Positions 45,557 through 57,147 of a stretch of DNA of 64,000 nucleotides are shown here, in pieces. Both the position numbers and the translations under genes were made by a program. This DNA is from Sceloporus undulatus. Taxonomy: Eukaryota; Chordata; Lepidosauria; Squamata; Phrynosomatidae. The notes beneath the pieces were generated by a model that was not told the DNA's origin, made no database searches, and worked only from the letters and a program-made list of their open reading frames with translations. Positions within the stretch are counted from its first letter, which is position 1, and each line of letters starts with the position of its first letter. The DNA is taken from positions 167,028,260-167,092,259 of the forward strand of contig NC_056524.1 of the NCBI RefSeq assembly GCF_019175285.1, given 5' to 3'.

Positions 45557-46490
45557 TGCGAATGAGCTGCTTCAACAGCAAGCCAGTAATATCTGTAAAC
45601 TAGTTAGGGTTGGCCTTAGTATAAGGCAGAGTGAGGGAACTGTTTCAAGGAGCTGTTGTTCCTGAACCACAGGCCATTCCAATCTATTGGAACACATTGT
45701 CATGTGTGGCCCACAGTCTGTCCTCCTCCCCCCCAAAAACCCTACCATGCCATCTTCAGGTATGGTAGTAGATGTTTTTCCATTGCTGGTATTCACTTGG
45801 TAGAACAGTCAGATTATAAATAAGGAATGACAGAAGAGACACCATCTTCTCCTTCACCTCAGGGAGCAACACATCTTTAATGTCCCCTGAAACTGATGAG
45901 CTGTGGGTGGGGACTGATGTCATTTTCTGTTCCAGATTCCCCTCTCCTCTGGGGACCAGTTAGTGTGATGCACATCAATTAACAATAACAAGTCCTCTTT
46001 TCAAATTTTTGTCATTATGATGTGGGATTCAGCTCACTGCTGGCTCAACAGAATGGGCAATATAAAACAGAGGTGACCAAATTCAAGAGGCACAGAAGTG
46101 CTCTGGAAAACAGTTGAAGAGTAAATAAGATTGCATCTAGCATTGTACATTTGGAATGGGGAAAGTGTGCAACCTCTCCCACCAGTGTTTTATTTTTAAT
46201 TGGAAAGCCCTAAATTTACTCTATTTACATTTGGAGTAAGCTTTTTTGGGGGGAGGCAAGATATTTGGAGCAATCATTAAGGAAGAAACAAGGCCATGCT
46301 TGAGAAGTGAATACCGCCACTTCACAAATTAACACAAGTAACTCTCACTCATAGCCAGTGTGTAGTGTTTGTTTAGTGCCAGAGTGGGACTCATAAAAGA
46401 AAAAGAGTTAGAAATTTCTATCTAGATGAAATGGCAGATACATAAAACACAACGATGGCAATGAGGATATACTCTCCCTCCAGTAACTTG
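45557..46490. other. Unannotated stretch
   Basis: No feature I can support. Confidence 0.4.
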
Positions 46491-46690
46491 AGCTGCTGCC
46501 ACACTGCAGAAATAATGCAGTTTGACACCACTTTAACAACCTGGAATGTTTAGTTTGTTGTGGCCCCAGAGCTCTTTGACAGAGAAGGCTAAATATTTCA
46601 CAAAAGTATAAATCCCAGCATTCCATAGTACTGAGACATGGCAGTTAGAGTGGTATCGAACTGCATTATTTCAGCAGTGCAGATGCATCC
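46491..46690. mobile_element. hAT-like MITE (CTACACTGTAGAAAT family)
   Basis: AGCTGCTGCCACACTGCAGA and, at the right, CAGCAGTGCAGATGCATCC form the TIRs. The body has AATGCAGTTTGACACCACTT and its complement ATCGAACTGCATTATTTCAG. One of the better preserved copies in the window. Confidence 0.7.
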
Positions 46691-49020
46691 ATAGTTAACA
46701 CTAAATGGCTAGAATCCTATTGGTTAGTTCCAACTAGAATAGCCTTCATTCAACCAATTGTTGAATGATGAGCCAACATGTATGTGTTTCATGGATTCAG
46801 TATGTCTACTGTAGTCAGAATTAACCACAGAATTGAAGCCAATATATGGTAAAATGAGGATATAACTTATTTTTCAACTGCTGTTACCCTTTGGCAGCTA
46901 GTGTAATAGGAGAAATAATAGAACTACTTTAATTGGTGTCAGGAATGGTGGAAGACTTCCATTGAATAGTCATATCATCAAGTCTGTTTCCTTAGTTTTG
47001 TCCAGTAAAGTGGATATTAGTTGTGTGTAATCAAGGCATTTCTCTAATGTTCTTGTTTGTGAAATCTTGCTGAACAGCTTCAAGACATCCATTTGTCAAT
47101 ATTAACAGAATGAAAGAGATGTAAACTTCTGTCATTAAATGTAATACATGTGGACAGAATGCTAATAAATCTGGCAAATTGAAGGGGATATTGGTTACAA
47201 TCCATCAACCCAAGCAAAATATGTCCATTTAGTTCTGCAGTGAAAAATTTAGAAGGCTACATTTCTATGCAAGGATCATGCCCACTATCTACAGTCTCCA
47301 TTTCAAACACTAACTGGTATTAAAACAATAGCTGATAAGGTTCTCTTGGTAATGGCTGTGGAGTGATATTTCTTTTAAAGTTTGGCATTAAAACAAAGAT
47401 TATAAAATTTTAAGAAACCAAGTCAATTAAGAGAGAGGAACAGGAAACTCCTATCCCTGCAAGGTATAGACTTGGGGAAAGATAATATATAGTCACGTTA
47501 AACAGTACAAATATCTGCATATAGATTGGTATTTCTCAATTTCTTAAGAGGTAGATATAAATAGCTATTTGTCCACCACTTACTTAATATTAGCTATTGG
47601 CTGGGCTCAGAAATTCGAGTTGACCACTTTGCGATAACGGTGATAATTTTTAACACTAACAAACAAGGGCATCTAAAACTAGTTAAAAAAACAAACTGAA
47701 GAAAGTTCTCGTCGAGGTGGCAGTTTTCTAATATTTAGCACTTTAAAATGAACTAAAAATGTAAAAATTAATATTCAGGAATAGACATGTTAAAAGGCTC
47801 AAGGGTTGCTAGGGAAAGGGCCGGTGGCTTTATTTTATATTGATGCTGGTCTTTGACCATAATAAAGAATTTCATTTCATTTCAATATATAGCTTTTCTG
47901 CATGTTGTAATGTGGTACCCTGATACTGCTTCAGCAGTAAACAAAGATGCTGCAAAAAGCTTTGAAAGTCTGTTCACATTGTACCTCTTCTGTTGTTGTC
48001 GGCATAAAACTATATGGAAGAATGCCTCTTTCTCCTACTAAACTTATATTTTTACCTCAAAGAAACACAAAGAAACTCAAAGAAAAGCAAAGAAACATTT
48101 CAAACATTATGTAGAGGAGAGAAAACTTGCACTTTTCATGGAATGGATTGGTATAATGCAATACCAATGCAACTAGCAGATGACTTGCTTATTATTTATA
48201 TTTTATACACTTACATACACACTTGGAGTACTCTAAGTATATAACACAAGCCTAACCTCTGATCCATCAGAGCTGTTCAGGTGGTCCAGCTGCAGCCCTC
48301 TTTTGGAAAGATCAGATCATGCTGCTGGCATGTATGGTGTAGCAGAGGAAATCTGTATACGGAACAGAATCTGCTCAACTTGGGAGCAGCCATTTAGCTA
48401 GAGGAGAAATTGAACTGGAAAATAAAGCAATATAGAGGCCATTCCTCTGTTTTTCAATTCAGGTAATGGAGAAATTGGTCCACTTTGCAATTTTGGGAAA
48501 ACAACTTTTGAAAGGGAGGAGCATTGCTAGGACTCTCTGGAATAAAAATGCAAGACAGTTCGAAAGGCCTTATACATTAGGTTAACTATTTTTAACAAAG
48601 AAGGTAAAGGAGGCACTGGATTGGGTATATGGAGAAGTAAATGGTTGTAACATACCCTATAACTGTCCAGGTTTTGTAGGAACAATCTTGATTAATTTTC
48701 TGTCATTCTGTTTCTTCAGCTTCTTTAAAATGTCCCCGTTCCTCTCTACTCCAGCCACTTTCCCTCTTCCTCCTCAGCTTAATTCAATTGCTATAATCTG
48801 AGTTCAAAAATTCCAAAATAGTTTGCACTTAATTAACTCATTGGGAGAAGAGGATAGGAAGGGGGCAGAATCTAGCTCTTCCCAGTAGACTTAGGCAAAA
48901 GCAAGCTGCTGCAACCTCTCCTAGCTTGTGTGTTCTTCCACTTTAATGCCTGTTTCCATCTTGAGCAGATGCCAATGTTCATTCACCATAAGTGTTTCAA
49001 ATTTTTGTCTGTGAAAAACT
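46691..49020. other. Mostly unannotated; one possible LINE 3' end
   Basis: Around 47825-47885, GCTGGTCTTTGACCATAATA then AAGAATTTCATTTCATTTC resembles the 3' terminus of a reptile LINE with an ATTTC tail. A short (AAAG/AAAC)-rich tandem lies at 48058-48098. Nothing else is recognised. Confidence 0.35.
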
Positions 49021-49244
49021 GGAGTCAGCATGGTCCAGTGATTTGAGCATTGAACTACAACTCTGGAGACAAGGGTTCAAATCCCAGCTTGGCCATGTAA
49101 ACCCACTGGGTGACCTTGGGCAAGCCACAAACTCTCAGACTGCGAGGAAAACAATGACAACTCCCCTCTGAAGAAACGTACCAAGAAAACCCCATTATAG
49201 GTTTATCTTAGGGTCTCCATAAGTCAGAAATTACTTGAAGGCAC

Positions 49245-49277
<33 letters not shown>

Positions 49278-49279
49278 TA
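49021..49279 (+). repeat. tRNA-derived SINE (Sauria/ACA type), nearly full length
   Basis: The tRNA-like head includes TCCAGTGATTTGAGCATTG (degenerate A box) and GGGTTCAAATCCC (B box, near 49074). Then come the conserved CTGGGTGACCTTGGGCAAG, the AAGAAAACCCCATTATAGG body and a BovB-like end, CCATAAGTCAGAAATTACTT, closing with (ACA/CAA)n at 49240-49277. Confidence 0.85.
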
Positions 49280-49679
49280 TTGTAACACTGAAGGTGTTAA
49301 CTAGATAGGATATTGTTGTTGTTTCTACATACTTTTGGTGTACTGGCTAGTTGCAAAAGTAATCAAATTTGTTAGTAAAAAACCCCTGATCGGTAACCAT
49401 TCAGTAAGAATTAAGACAAAAGTTTCACATTGATAAGGGGAACTGCTCATGTTGTGTCCAAAGCAATATGCATTTTCTCATCCATGAAGGATCAGATAGG
49501 ATCAGCCCTGTCCACTAGAGACAGCAGGAAGAGTCTATGGATGTTGCACCTAACAGCATCTTGAGAACCAGTGCCTATATGGTTATCCCTCACAAAAATC
49601 ATCTTAACTGACAACAATAAAACCAACATCTTGAAAAATGTAGGCCTGTGACTCTAACATTATCACTTTCCTCCCTTTC
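49280..49679. other. Unannotated stretch
   Basis: No supported feature. Confidence 0.4.
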
Positions 49680-49840
49680 TCCTGTATGATTTTAATACCT
49701 TCGCCTAATGAAGAAGTCAATCAAACTTTGGAAGTTTGCATTGTGAATTTTGTGCATTTCTGGGTTAAAGGTATCTCTGTTTTGTGGATTTTGTATGTTA
49801 CTGTATTTTGCTGTACAGCCAACACAGCTACCCCTGAATA
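49680..49840 (+). mobile_element. Hammerhead-like/Penelope-like repeat
   Basis: CGCCTAATGAAGAAGTCAAT, TTGGAAGTTTGCATTG, GGTTAAAGGTATCTCTGTTT and GCCAACACAGCTACCCCTGA match a recurrent sauropsid repeat end of the same general layout as 33590-33690. Confidence 0.45.
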
Positions 49841-50811
49841 ACTTACTTATGTTTCCTGAGAAAGGGATACTTATATAGACATCTGGTTCCTCATACATGT
49901 AGCCCTCATTTAGATTAGGATGGTAATCGGAAAGATATCCAACAAAAATCAGGATTAGTTTTCTGGACTGCATTTTCTGACAACCACTGTTCATTTTTCT
50001 GCTCCCTTTTTACAGTATTTTCAATCCAGTCATTCTGCACTGTTATTTATTCATTTTGCCCAGGAAAGTCAGACACAGCAATTTATTAATGGCATGGGCT
50101 ATTGACAAGAAAGCAAAACCATCCTAGAAGTGAATGTTTGTGACTGATGGGAAACTTTAAAAATTGAACTGTGTACTGAAACTCACCCAAGTCAATTTGT
50201 CTAATTGCAGTAAAATATCATACACCAGACAGGCAGCAAAATGTTTGAGCTGAGGCAATGTGTAGTGTATGGTCATAACCTAAAATTGATAAATGACTTA
50301 CTGAGGTACATAATTGAATTCTGTGGAATTTCACGTATCATGTCCATTCCATGCCAGGATGAGAAAATGTCTCCCAGTGATCTGCAATACCTATTACGTT
50401 GGCTGGAATATGGGTCAGTGAACTCAAAGATGATGAAGAAATAATTAAAAATAAAAAGTGCAGATGAAGAAGAAAAAAGAACATTGATTTGGACTCAGGC
50501 TATATATAAACACATACCTGCTTGGATTTTCTCTGTTAGATTTCTTTGTCCTTTCATACAAAATAGAATCCAAACAACATTAATAAGAGGTGGGGAAATG
50601 ATCTAGATCTCCAAGGTCTGATGTTAAATTTTTACCTCAAGTAAAATTTTAATTGATTTCAGTAAAATCTTTGCCACCCAAGAGCAATTATATTAGACTT
50701 CTTGGATTTACCCTTTTGGGGAAATAATCATTTTCTCTTGGAATAAACAAGTACAAACAACAATATTTATACTGTAGATGGTTACTACTGTTCTTCCACC
50801 TTTTTACACAC
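49841..50811. other. Unannotated stretch
   Basis: The plus-strand open frame at 50241-50444 (67 codons) has no domain I recognise. Probably non-coding. Confidence 0.4.
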
Positions 50812-50935
50812 TATTATTTATTTATTTATTTATTTATTTTATTTCTATGCCACCTTTCTCCCAAAAGAGACCCAAGGCACAATAGATTTTACCCTTTAGA
50901 ATTACAAACAAAACCCCATCGCTTGCCGTCACCAG
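50812..50935 (-). repeat. LINE/SINE 3' end with (TAAA)n tail
   Basis: (TTTA)n at 50814-50840, then TTTCTATGCCACCTTTCTCC and AAAAGAGACCCAAGGC, is the complement of the L2-type 3' end ('GGCGGCATAGAAATAAATA'). Confidence 0.6.
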
Positions 50936-51139
50936 ATTATCTGGTTTGATCTGAACCCAACTGAAATATGATCTTCTCCTGCTATATATAGTGCCTAAAA
51001 ATATGAAAACACAAACAAAAATGTATCTAAATATTTGATAAATTCTCATTATATAATTTGGGTTTGGGTGTTTACATGGGTGATAGGTGATACACTCTAT
51101 ATGAGATTACTCCCTTCCCCTCAAAAAAAAGTTTGGCAT
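50936..51139. other. Unannotated spacer
   Basis: Nothing recognised. Confidence 0.4.
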
Positions 51140-51640
51140 GAAAAAGATCAAATATCTGGGCACCACAATTCAAAAAGGACATTGAGAAACTGGAGCATGT
51201 CCAGAGGAGGGCGACTAAAATGGTGAAAGGTCTGGAAACCTTGCCCTATGAGGAATGACTCAGGGAACTGGGGATGTTTAGCCTGGAGAAGGTTAAGAGG
51301 TGATATGATAGCCCTGTTTAAATATTTGAAAGGATGTCATATTGAGGAGGGAGCAAGCTTGTTTTCTGCTGCTCCAGAGAACAGGACCCGGAACAATGGA
51401 TGCAAGCTCCAAGAAAAGAGATTCCACCTCAACATTAGGAGGAACTTCCTGACAGTAAGGGCTGTTTGACAGTGGAACACACTCCCTTGGAGTGCAGTGG
51501 AGTCTCCTTCCTTGGAGGTCTTTAAGCAGAGGCTAGATTGCCATCTGCTGGGGATGCTTTGATTTGGATTTCCTGCATGGCAGGGGGTTGGACTGGATGG
51601 CCCATGTGGTCTCTTCCAACTCTATGATTCTATGAAATTA
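51140..51640 (+). mobile_element. CR1 LINE 3' end
   Basis: The frames read 'LRGDMIALFKYLKGCHIEEG', 'LFSAAPENRTRNNGCKL', 'RFHLNIRRNFLT' and 'SPSLEVFKQRLD', the CR1 ORF2 C-terminus, followed by GGTTGGACTGGATGGCCC and the ATTCTATG end. Frames are broken by stops (for example after 'RAV' at 51467). It is 5'-truncated, as most CR1 copies are. Confidence 0.85.
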
Positions 51641-51717
51641 CATAAGTATACAGTTCATTTTATTTATGGAAGCAATGGGGCACATGGTTAACACTAATTA
51701 AAAAACAGTTATTGTTA

Positions 51718-51868
51718 CAGAGGTGACCTTAGACAAATCACACTCTCTCAGCCTCAGATGATGGCAATGACAAACTCCCTCTGAAGAAACTTTTTAAGAA
51801 AGCCCCGTGAAGGTTCACCATAAGTCAGAAATGTCTTGAAGATACACAACAACAACAACAACAACAGG
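51718..51868 (+). repeat. tRNA-derived SINE (Sauria/ACA type), 5'-truncated
   Basis: It starts inside the conserved GAGGTGACCTTAGACAAATC segment, then TCTCAGCCTCAGATGATGG, CACCATAAGTCAGAAATGTC and an (ACA)n tail at 51846-51867. The tRNA-like head is absent. Confidence 0.8.
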
Positions 51869-52254
51869 GAAGGAAAAATAAGGGAAGAGAGTAGAGGCCC
51901 AATATTCCTTCCCAGGCATGGTTTAATCCAAAGGGTCTAGAGACAGCATAATGATCAGACATAGCAAAGTTACCAGAAGAGGTTTAATGTATTTAGCTAA
52001 TCATTAATAAGTTAATAAATAAAATTCAATTTATATTAGAAGGCGGAAATACAGGAATTAAATTCATCTAAAATCATTATTTAAATTTCAGTTAAATTAG
52101 TTTTGCTTATGTTTGTAAATTTATTTACAAAAATGTATGCCCTAATTCAAGTTGCTAGTCCTAGCTACAATAGAGCCATTCCATTAATTTCTGAATAGTA
52201 AATCAACATTTATGGAAATCCAGTTAATTCACTGGGTATACTTTATTTGGGCTT
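51869..52254. other. Unannotated AT-rich stretch
   Basis: No supported feature. Confidence 0.4.
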
Positions 52255-52380
52255 AGCTATTGGATTTTGGCAAAACTCTAGTGCCACAGCACACTACAGT
52301 TCCCAGAATTCATAGCATTGAGCCACAGCAGTAAAAGTGGTGTCAAACCAGGTTATTTCTGCAGCGTGGAATCAGCCTAG
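52255..52380. mobile_element. hAT-like MITE, right half
   Basis: ACACTACAGTTCCCAGAATT, CATTGAGCCACAGCAGT, AAAGTGGTGTCAAACCAGGT and TTATTTCTGCAGCGTGGAAT are the right half of the family at 6560. The left end is missing. Confidence 0.6.
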
Positions 52381-53744
52381 GATACCTATTAAAGTTTGTT
52401 CCTTAAAGTCTATAAAACACATGGTGCGTGAGGAAAATGGATTGAAAAGAAGATGTAACATTCATTACAAGAAAATTCTGTTTACAAGATATCCCCCCCC
52501 CCAACGGCTCAGTGCATTTTGAACATAACTGTCTTATCTCAGAGGAAACTACTCAGTGTGTAAATTGATTGACCAGTATGGTATTAAAATCCAGTTTTCG
52601 CATACTGTTGTCCTGAGTCAATTCTTGAAGCTCCATTCAGATTTTTTTTTTCATAGAAAAGTAGCCCTCCCTATGTCTTTCCTTCCTTGTCTATTATGAG
52701 ACTGAGCTGACAATATTCTTTTGAAAGTGTATGTGTGTGCTCTTGTGAAAATTTCTGGTGGTATCAAGTAAATTCCCCTCTCAACAGTATTTGTGACTGC
52801 TTCAAGAGTGATTGCCTATTCAAGAAGCATTGATTTTATTTAACTGGCATCAGCATGTAAACAAATTTGATTGGGGATAATAATAAAGAATACTGCAATA
52901 TATATATATATATATATATATGCGCGCATTAAGTAAATTGTGTGGTATTTACATTTTGGTTATGTGGGATATTTCTAGAACCCACCAACGGAAGATGTCT
53001 GTGCGTGTGCTCCTGAATGTGAACTGAAAACCACAGCTGTATATCTCATCAGCAATGTGGTCTCTTCATTGGGTTATCATGGTTCACTGATAAACATGAC
53101 AGGATTTCCTTAGGATGAAAGGAGATAGCAAAAATCAATAAATCTCTTGTGGATGTTGGAATATTTGCTTTTGTCCTGTCTCATTTTTGCTTAAAAATAA
53201 TAAACACCCTTTTCATAGCTGAAATTTGATGTTCTGACAATTATTACAGTTCTAGTTCTGTGTGGATTCTACAAGCCAACAAAATTCCATGGGGTTGAAA
53301 TGCCCTATTCTGGACCAGATATGTCATCTTTTAACAAATTTACCACAGCTTAGCTTTAGTTGACTACAGACCACTTCCTTAGAATCATGAAGTATATATA
53401 ACACATATTGGGGGAGCAGAATTTTACATATTCAAAATAAATACAAAAAGTATTTTCTACTTTAGCTTCACTTTCTCAGCCCCCACTCATTACTGAAATT
53501 TAAAATCATTTCTTACATTTGGAGAACTGGGTTGTAATAATTGTTACAAGCTGTAATTAAAAAAAATTAACTTCTAAAGAACTACAAAACTCTTTTTTGT
53601 TTTTTGTTTTGCAGCAACAAGTTTAACATAGATAGTCCTCTGGAAACTGATTAAGAATGTAAAATTGCAGCAGAATCATAGGGACATCTGATTAGCTAGC
53701 ATTGCTCCTATGAATAATACAGGAAGTAGAAATAATCCTTAACT
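52381..53744. other. Unannotated AT-rich stretch with a (TA)n tract
   Basis: (TA)n at 52897-52922, then GCGCGC. No gene is visible. Confidence 0.45.
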
Positions 53745-54027
53745 ATGAAAAACAATGATGAGTTGGAAGATAACTGCCATATCACAGGAGAGCTGAGGAA
53801 TAATAGACCTTTTCCTGATAGAAACTCTAAAGATGTAGTTTCTAAGTTTTCTGGCTTTTGTTTAGTACAACAACACTTAAATCTAGATTTAGTGATTCTT
53901 AAAGGGGTTTCATCCTTGGAGAGTTTACGGGATTTAACCTTCCTGAACCTGTTTGGCTCAAGTACTGTAGATTATGGCTTGGTCTCCAGAAATACCCTTC
54001 ATTTAATACATAAATTCAAAAAAAGAC
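53745..54027 (+). mobile_element. LINE endonuclease-domain remnant
   Basis: One open frame reads '…RNSKDVVSKFSGFCLVQQHL', 'NLDLVILKG' and then 'DLTFLNLFGSSTVDYGLVSR'. This matches the late part of LINE apurinic-type endonucleases (…LN-G…FTF-…GSSxxDYxLVS…). It is interrupted by the SPIN element at 54028. After it, 'NNHQLLILKD' (54458-54487) could be the diverged SDHxPL motif. The lineage (CR1, L2 or other) is undetermined. Confidence 0.5.
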
Positions 54028-54449
54028 CAGCGGTTTTCAACCTGTAGATCGCAACCCCTTTGGGGTTCAAACGGCCCTTTCACAGGGGTCACCTAAGACC
54101 ATTGGAAAACATATATTTTCTATGGACTTAGGAACTGAGACACAGCTCCTCTATTAATCAAAATTTTATTTATTTGTAATTACAAATTGCAAATAATTTG
54201 TCATAAGAAATAAATATTTCACAATTTATAATTACATTTTGTTTTTGTGATTAATCACTATGCGTTAATTATGTTCAGTTTGTACCAATAAAAATACATC
54301 CTGCATATCAGATATTTACATTACAATTCATAACAGTGACAAAATTACTGTTATGAAGTAGCAACGAAAATAATTTTCTGGTTGGGGGTCACCACAACAT
54401 GAAGAACTGTATTAAAGGTTTACAGCATTAGGAAGGTTGAGAACCACTG
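54028..54449. mobile_element. SPIN-type hAT element, non-autonomous (422 bp)
   Basis: The left terminus is CAGCGGTTTTCAACCTGTAG followed by ATCGCAACCCC. The right terminus, inverted, is CAGTGGTTCTCAACCTTCCT. These are the SPIN/URR1 ends known from mammals and Anolis. Internal GGTTGGGGGTCACCACAACA and CTGATATGCAGGATG (complement) also fit. Flanks AAAAAGAC and CCATAGAC share the last four bases and fit an 8-bp duplication near SPIN's NTNTAGAN preference. No transposase. Relatively little decay. Confidence 0.85.
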
Positions 54450-54498
54450 CCATAGACAATAATCACCAACTACTAATTCTCAAAGATTAGGTCCTGGG

Positions 54499-54528
54499 TA
54501 TCTCATCTCATCTCATCTCATCTCATGT
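54499..54528. repeat. (ATCTC)n microsatellite
   Basis: About six pentanucleotide units, ending in ATGTATACATG. Confidence 0.85.
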
Positions 54529-54814
54529 ATACATGAGAACATAGATGGCAATTACAGACCATTCGTTTGTTATCTGTTATGGATAAGATATATGCTAGAC
54601 AATGGTGATCCCACATCAGGTATCACTTGATATGGGGGGCAGGACTTCCAGTGGACCTCCAGGGGACACATGGGAGCAGCCACATGGAATTTTCTGCCTG
54701 AAAGATTAAAATATCTTGACAGCCTAAAACACAAACAAACAAAAAGAAACTTACAAAAACAACAGCAGCTAAAGTGGGACAATGGGCAAGATCCAAGACT
54801 GGATGTCTGTCAGT

Positions 54815-54889
54815 GAAACAGCATTCAAAGGCATAGTTGAGTTAGTCTGGATCAGTATGCAAAGGGATCTTGTAACACCTTGGAAACAT
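54815..54889 (-). mobile_element. Hammerhead-like repeat, split copy, distal part
   Basis: TTGAGTTAGTCTGGATCAGT then ATGCAAAGGGATCTTGTAAC is the family's distal end (complement orientation), also seen at 56978-56998. The element resumes at 55110 after a GC-rich insert. Confidence 0.5.
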
Positions 54890-55109
54890 AGGCCCCAAAC
54901 AGATGTGCAGACAGGTGTGTGGTATTTCCATGACACATGCTCCCCGAGCACCCACAAGCTGCCCCAGGGTTACGCTGAGGCCGCCCAAGGCAACCCAAAT
55001 CTAATCCCAAGAGAAGCAGATCTTTTCTACTCCTATTTGGAGCTGCAGCAGGAGGTGCGATTGGGCTGGGAGCAGTTTCTGGCTGCTCTTTCCTGCCTCA
55101 CTCTTTACT
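54890..55109. other. GC-rich insert splitting a repeat
   Basis: It begins GGCCCCAAACAGATGTGCAG, similar to the Harbinger-like ends in this window, and is followed on the right by TAAGAGAAAG. Its right end does not clearly mirror the left. The ~200-bp interior is GC-rich and lies in an open frame (54782-55111) with no recognisable domain. Confidence 0.4.
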
Positions 55110-55172
55110 AAGAGAAAGAAGTTGATAGCACAAACTTTCATAAACTTAAGTCTACTTCATTGGATGCATGGG
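55110..55172 (-). mobile_element. Hammerhead-like repeat, split copy, core part
   Basis: The minus strand reads CCAATGAAGTAGACTTAAGT then TTATGAAAGTTTGTGC. The near-palindrome TAGACTTAAGTTTA lies between ATGAAG and GAAAG, as at 23380 and 56985. Confidence 0.5.
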
Positions 55173-56969
55173 CTGAACAGCATGTTCCAGAAGAACTGTT
55201 TATGTGACCTCCCCTTCCACATTGTCACAAACACACACGCACACCATGCACACCAGAAACCTGTTTATAGGGCTGAAATCATTGCCAGTTGCTTAAGGTC
55301 TGACTTCACTGGCCAGAATATTCTGGGCTGCCTCCAGAATAGTCTGGTGCTGAATTTCCCCTGAATTCCTCCATTACCTATGCTCTCTCTGCAGTGAAAT
55401 GGGTGGCTGCCTTCCAACATGATCCACACTCATTGCCTGACACTGCTGCTGAGATCACAATGAGGAACCCAGCCATATCATCAATGCTGGGCACTTCATT
55501 CTGACCTCAGAGCATCTTGAGCCTATAGTAGTAGCAGCAGGCAGCTTGCAGGGATTATCTGCATGGGAAGGCAGTCACCCACTATCACTGCGGAGAGAGC
55601 CAAAAACCCAGAGCCAAAGGTAAAGCTTTTAAATTTTGGTTAAGGAGAAAAAAGGCCGAATTGGGTGCAGACATCATGAATACAGTCTGTGTTCGCCCTG
55701 TCCTGCCTTAAGTAAACAGGATGCTCTGAGCCAGTGGGGAATTTGTAGTAAATAAGCCATATAGACAATCCTACAGAGGTCTGCCAGGGGAGAAGAAAAT
55801 AAACCTGCACAGCAGCTACTGGTGGGATGGTGCATTTAGCCAAAGGGAACCAGACAGGATTTTTTTTTAAAAGTAGATGATTTCACAAGTCACAACTAAA
55901 GCATTTTGGGAGCAGAATTTCAAGTCTGTCCACACCCCAAGTCTATTTCACTTTGATTATTGTTACATGATACCAAAACAAAATTCATACCAATCTTAAT
56001 CTAATGTTCGTTCATTTCAAGTAAGAGATGACTGAATTGGAAGTCTGGATCTCCTAACTGGTATATTGAATAATTTCCTCTGAGGAATAACATTTATGTT
56101 TCAAAACACACTGTGACATTTTCACTGCTTATTGTTTTTCTCTTGTCATGATTCTGATATGGCATTCCTTCTAGATTATTATTTTTTTTGAAGGGGAGAC
56201 TGTTACTTCTTATGCACCATATTTATCCACTGTGGAAATATCCAGGGGGTCTGTCCCCTAAAACTTTTACTAAAGTAATAACTGAGGTGGAAAAGTTAGT
56301 TAAACAGCTGCAAACAATTTATGAAATGTAATCAGCCAAGAGAGATGGTGCACATCTCAAAATCTGTTTGTTTCAAGGACGTATGATTTACACTCTGCCT
56401 CCTTCAAAACTGGAAAAAAAAGATACTATATTTAAGTTCAAGGTGCATAGCCAGAGCTGTCTGAGGTTAGGTGATAAATACATAACATACTCTTGTCACA
56501 GTGTGTAGATAACATCATTTAACTGAACCCATGGAGTTTTATCTGCAGGTAATTTAAGTTATAATTACAATGGCGTAGTGCTTTTACAGAGTGTAGCTAT
56601 CACCTAGGAAACCAGTGGTGTAAAAGACTGAGAACAAACTATAAAATACAAAATTGGTAAAAATGAACATCTAAGTTCTAATTCAGCTTTAACTAAAAAG
56701 AGAAAAAGAAAAAAAAAGGAAAAGAAAACCCTAGCAATTCCTCTGGTGCAGATGTTTGTTTTCAAAATATTATTTCCCAATAAATTTCTCTTGTGGCTTC
56801 ATAAATTGCTTCTAACCCTATTTGCCTTCCCTACTCTTTCAAACATTAGTCTTTTTCTTGATTTTGTTTATTTCTGTAAGTGTGCCAATGTGTACCATAA
56901 GTGGGGGAAGAAAAACCAGGTTGTTAGATGCTGCCGCTCATTCCTGCTATCATCCATTGCAAAGTCTAG
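55173..56969. other. Unannotated stretch
   Basis: Moderately GC-richer around 55370-55620, where CACTGCTGCTGAGATCACAA and similar text could belong to an unclassified repeat. An A-rich purine run lies at 56696-56727. No exon was recognised. Confidence 0.4.
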
Positions 56970-57090
56970 GAAGAATCAGTCTGCAAAGGGATCTTGTAGC
57001 ACACCATCTGAAGAAGCAGGCTCAAGTCTACAAAAGCTCATGCTACCAACTTCTTTGTTTCAGTCTTAAAGATAGTACAACATCACTCTG
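56970..57090 (+). mobile_element. Hammerhead-like repeat copy
   Basis: GTCTGCAAAGGGATCTTGTA, then ACCATCTGAAGAAGCAGGCT, AGTCTACAAAAGCTCATGCT and ACCAACTTCTTTGTTTCAGT. CTGAAGA and AAAAGC bracket an imperfect stem (AGGCT/AGTCT). The AGTCTGCA/TGCAGACT pair at 56979 and 57083 also makes the unit end in a short inverted repeat. Confidence 0.5.
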
Positions 57091-57094
57091 CAGA

Positions 57095-57098
57095 CTGA

Positions 57099-57147
<49 letters not shown>

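Noticed and set aside
49021-49279. tRNA gene
   Set aside because: A and B boxes are present, but no cloverleaf can be closed, and the body and ACA tail are those of a SINE.
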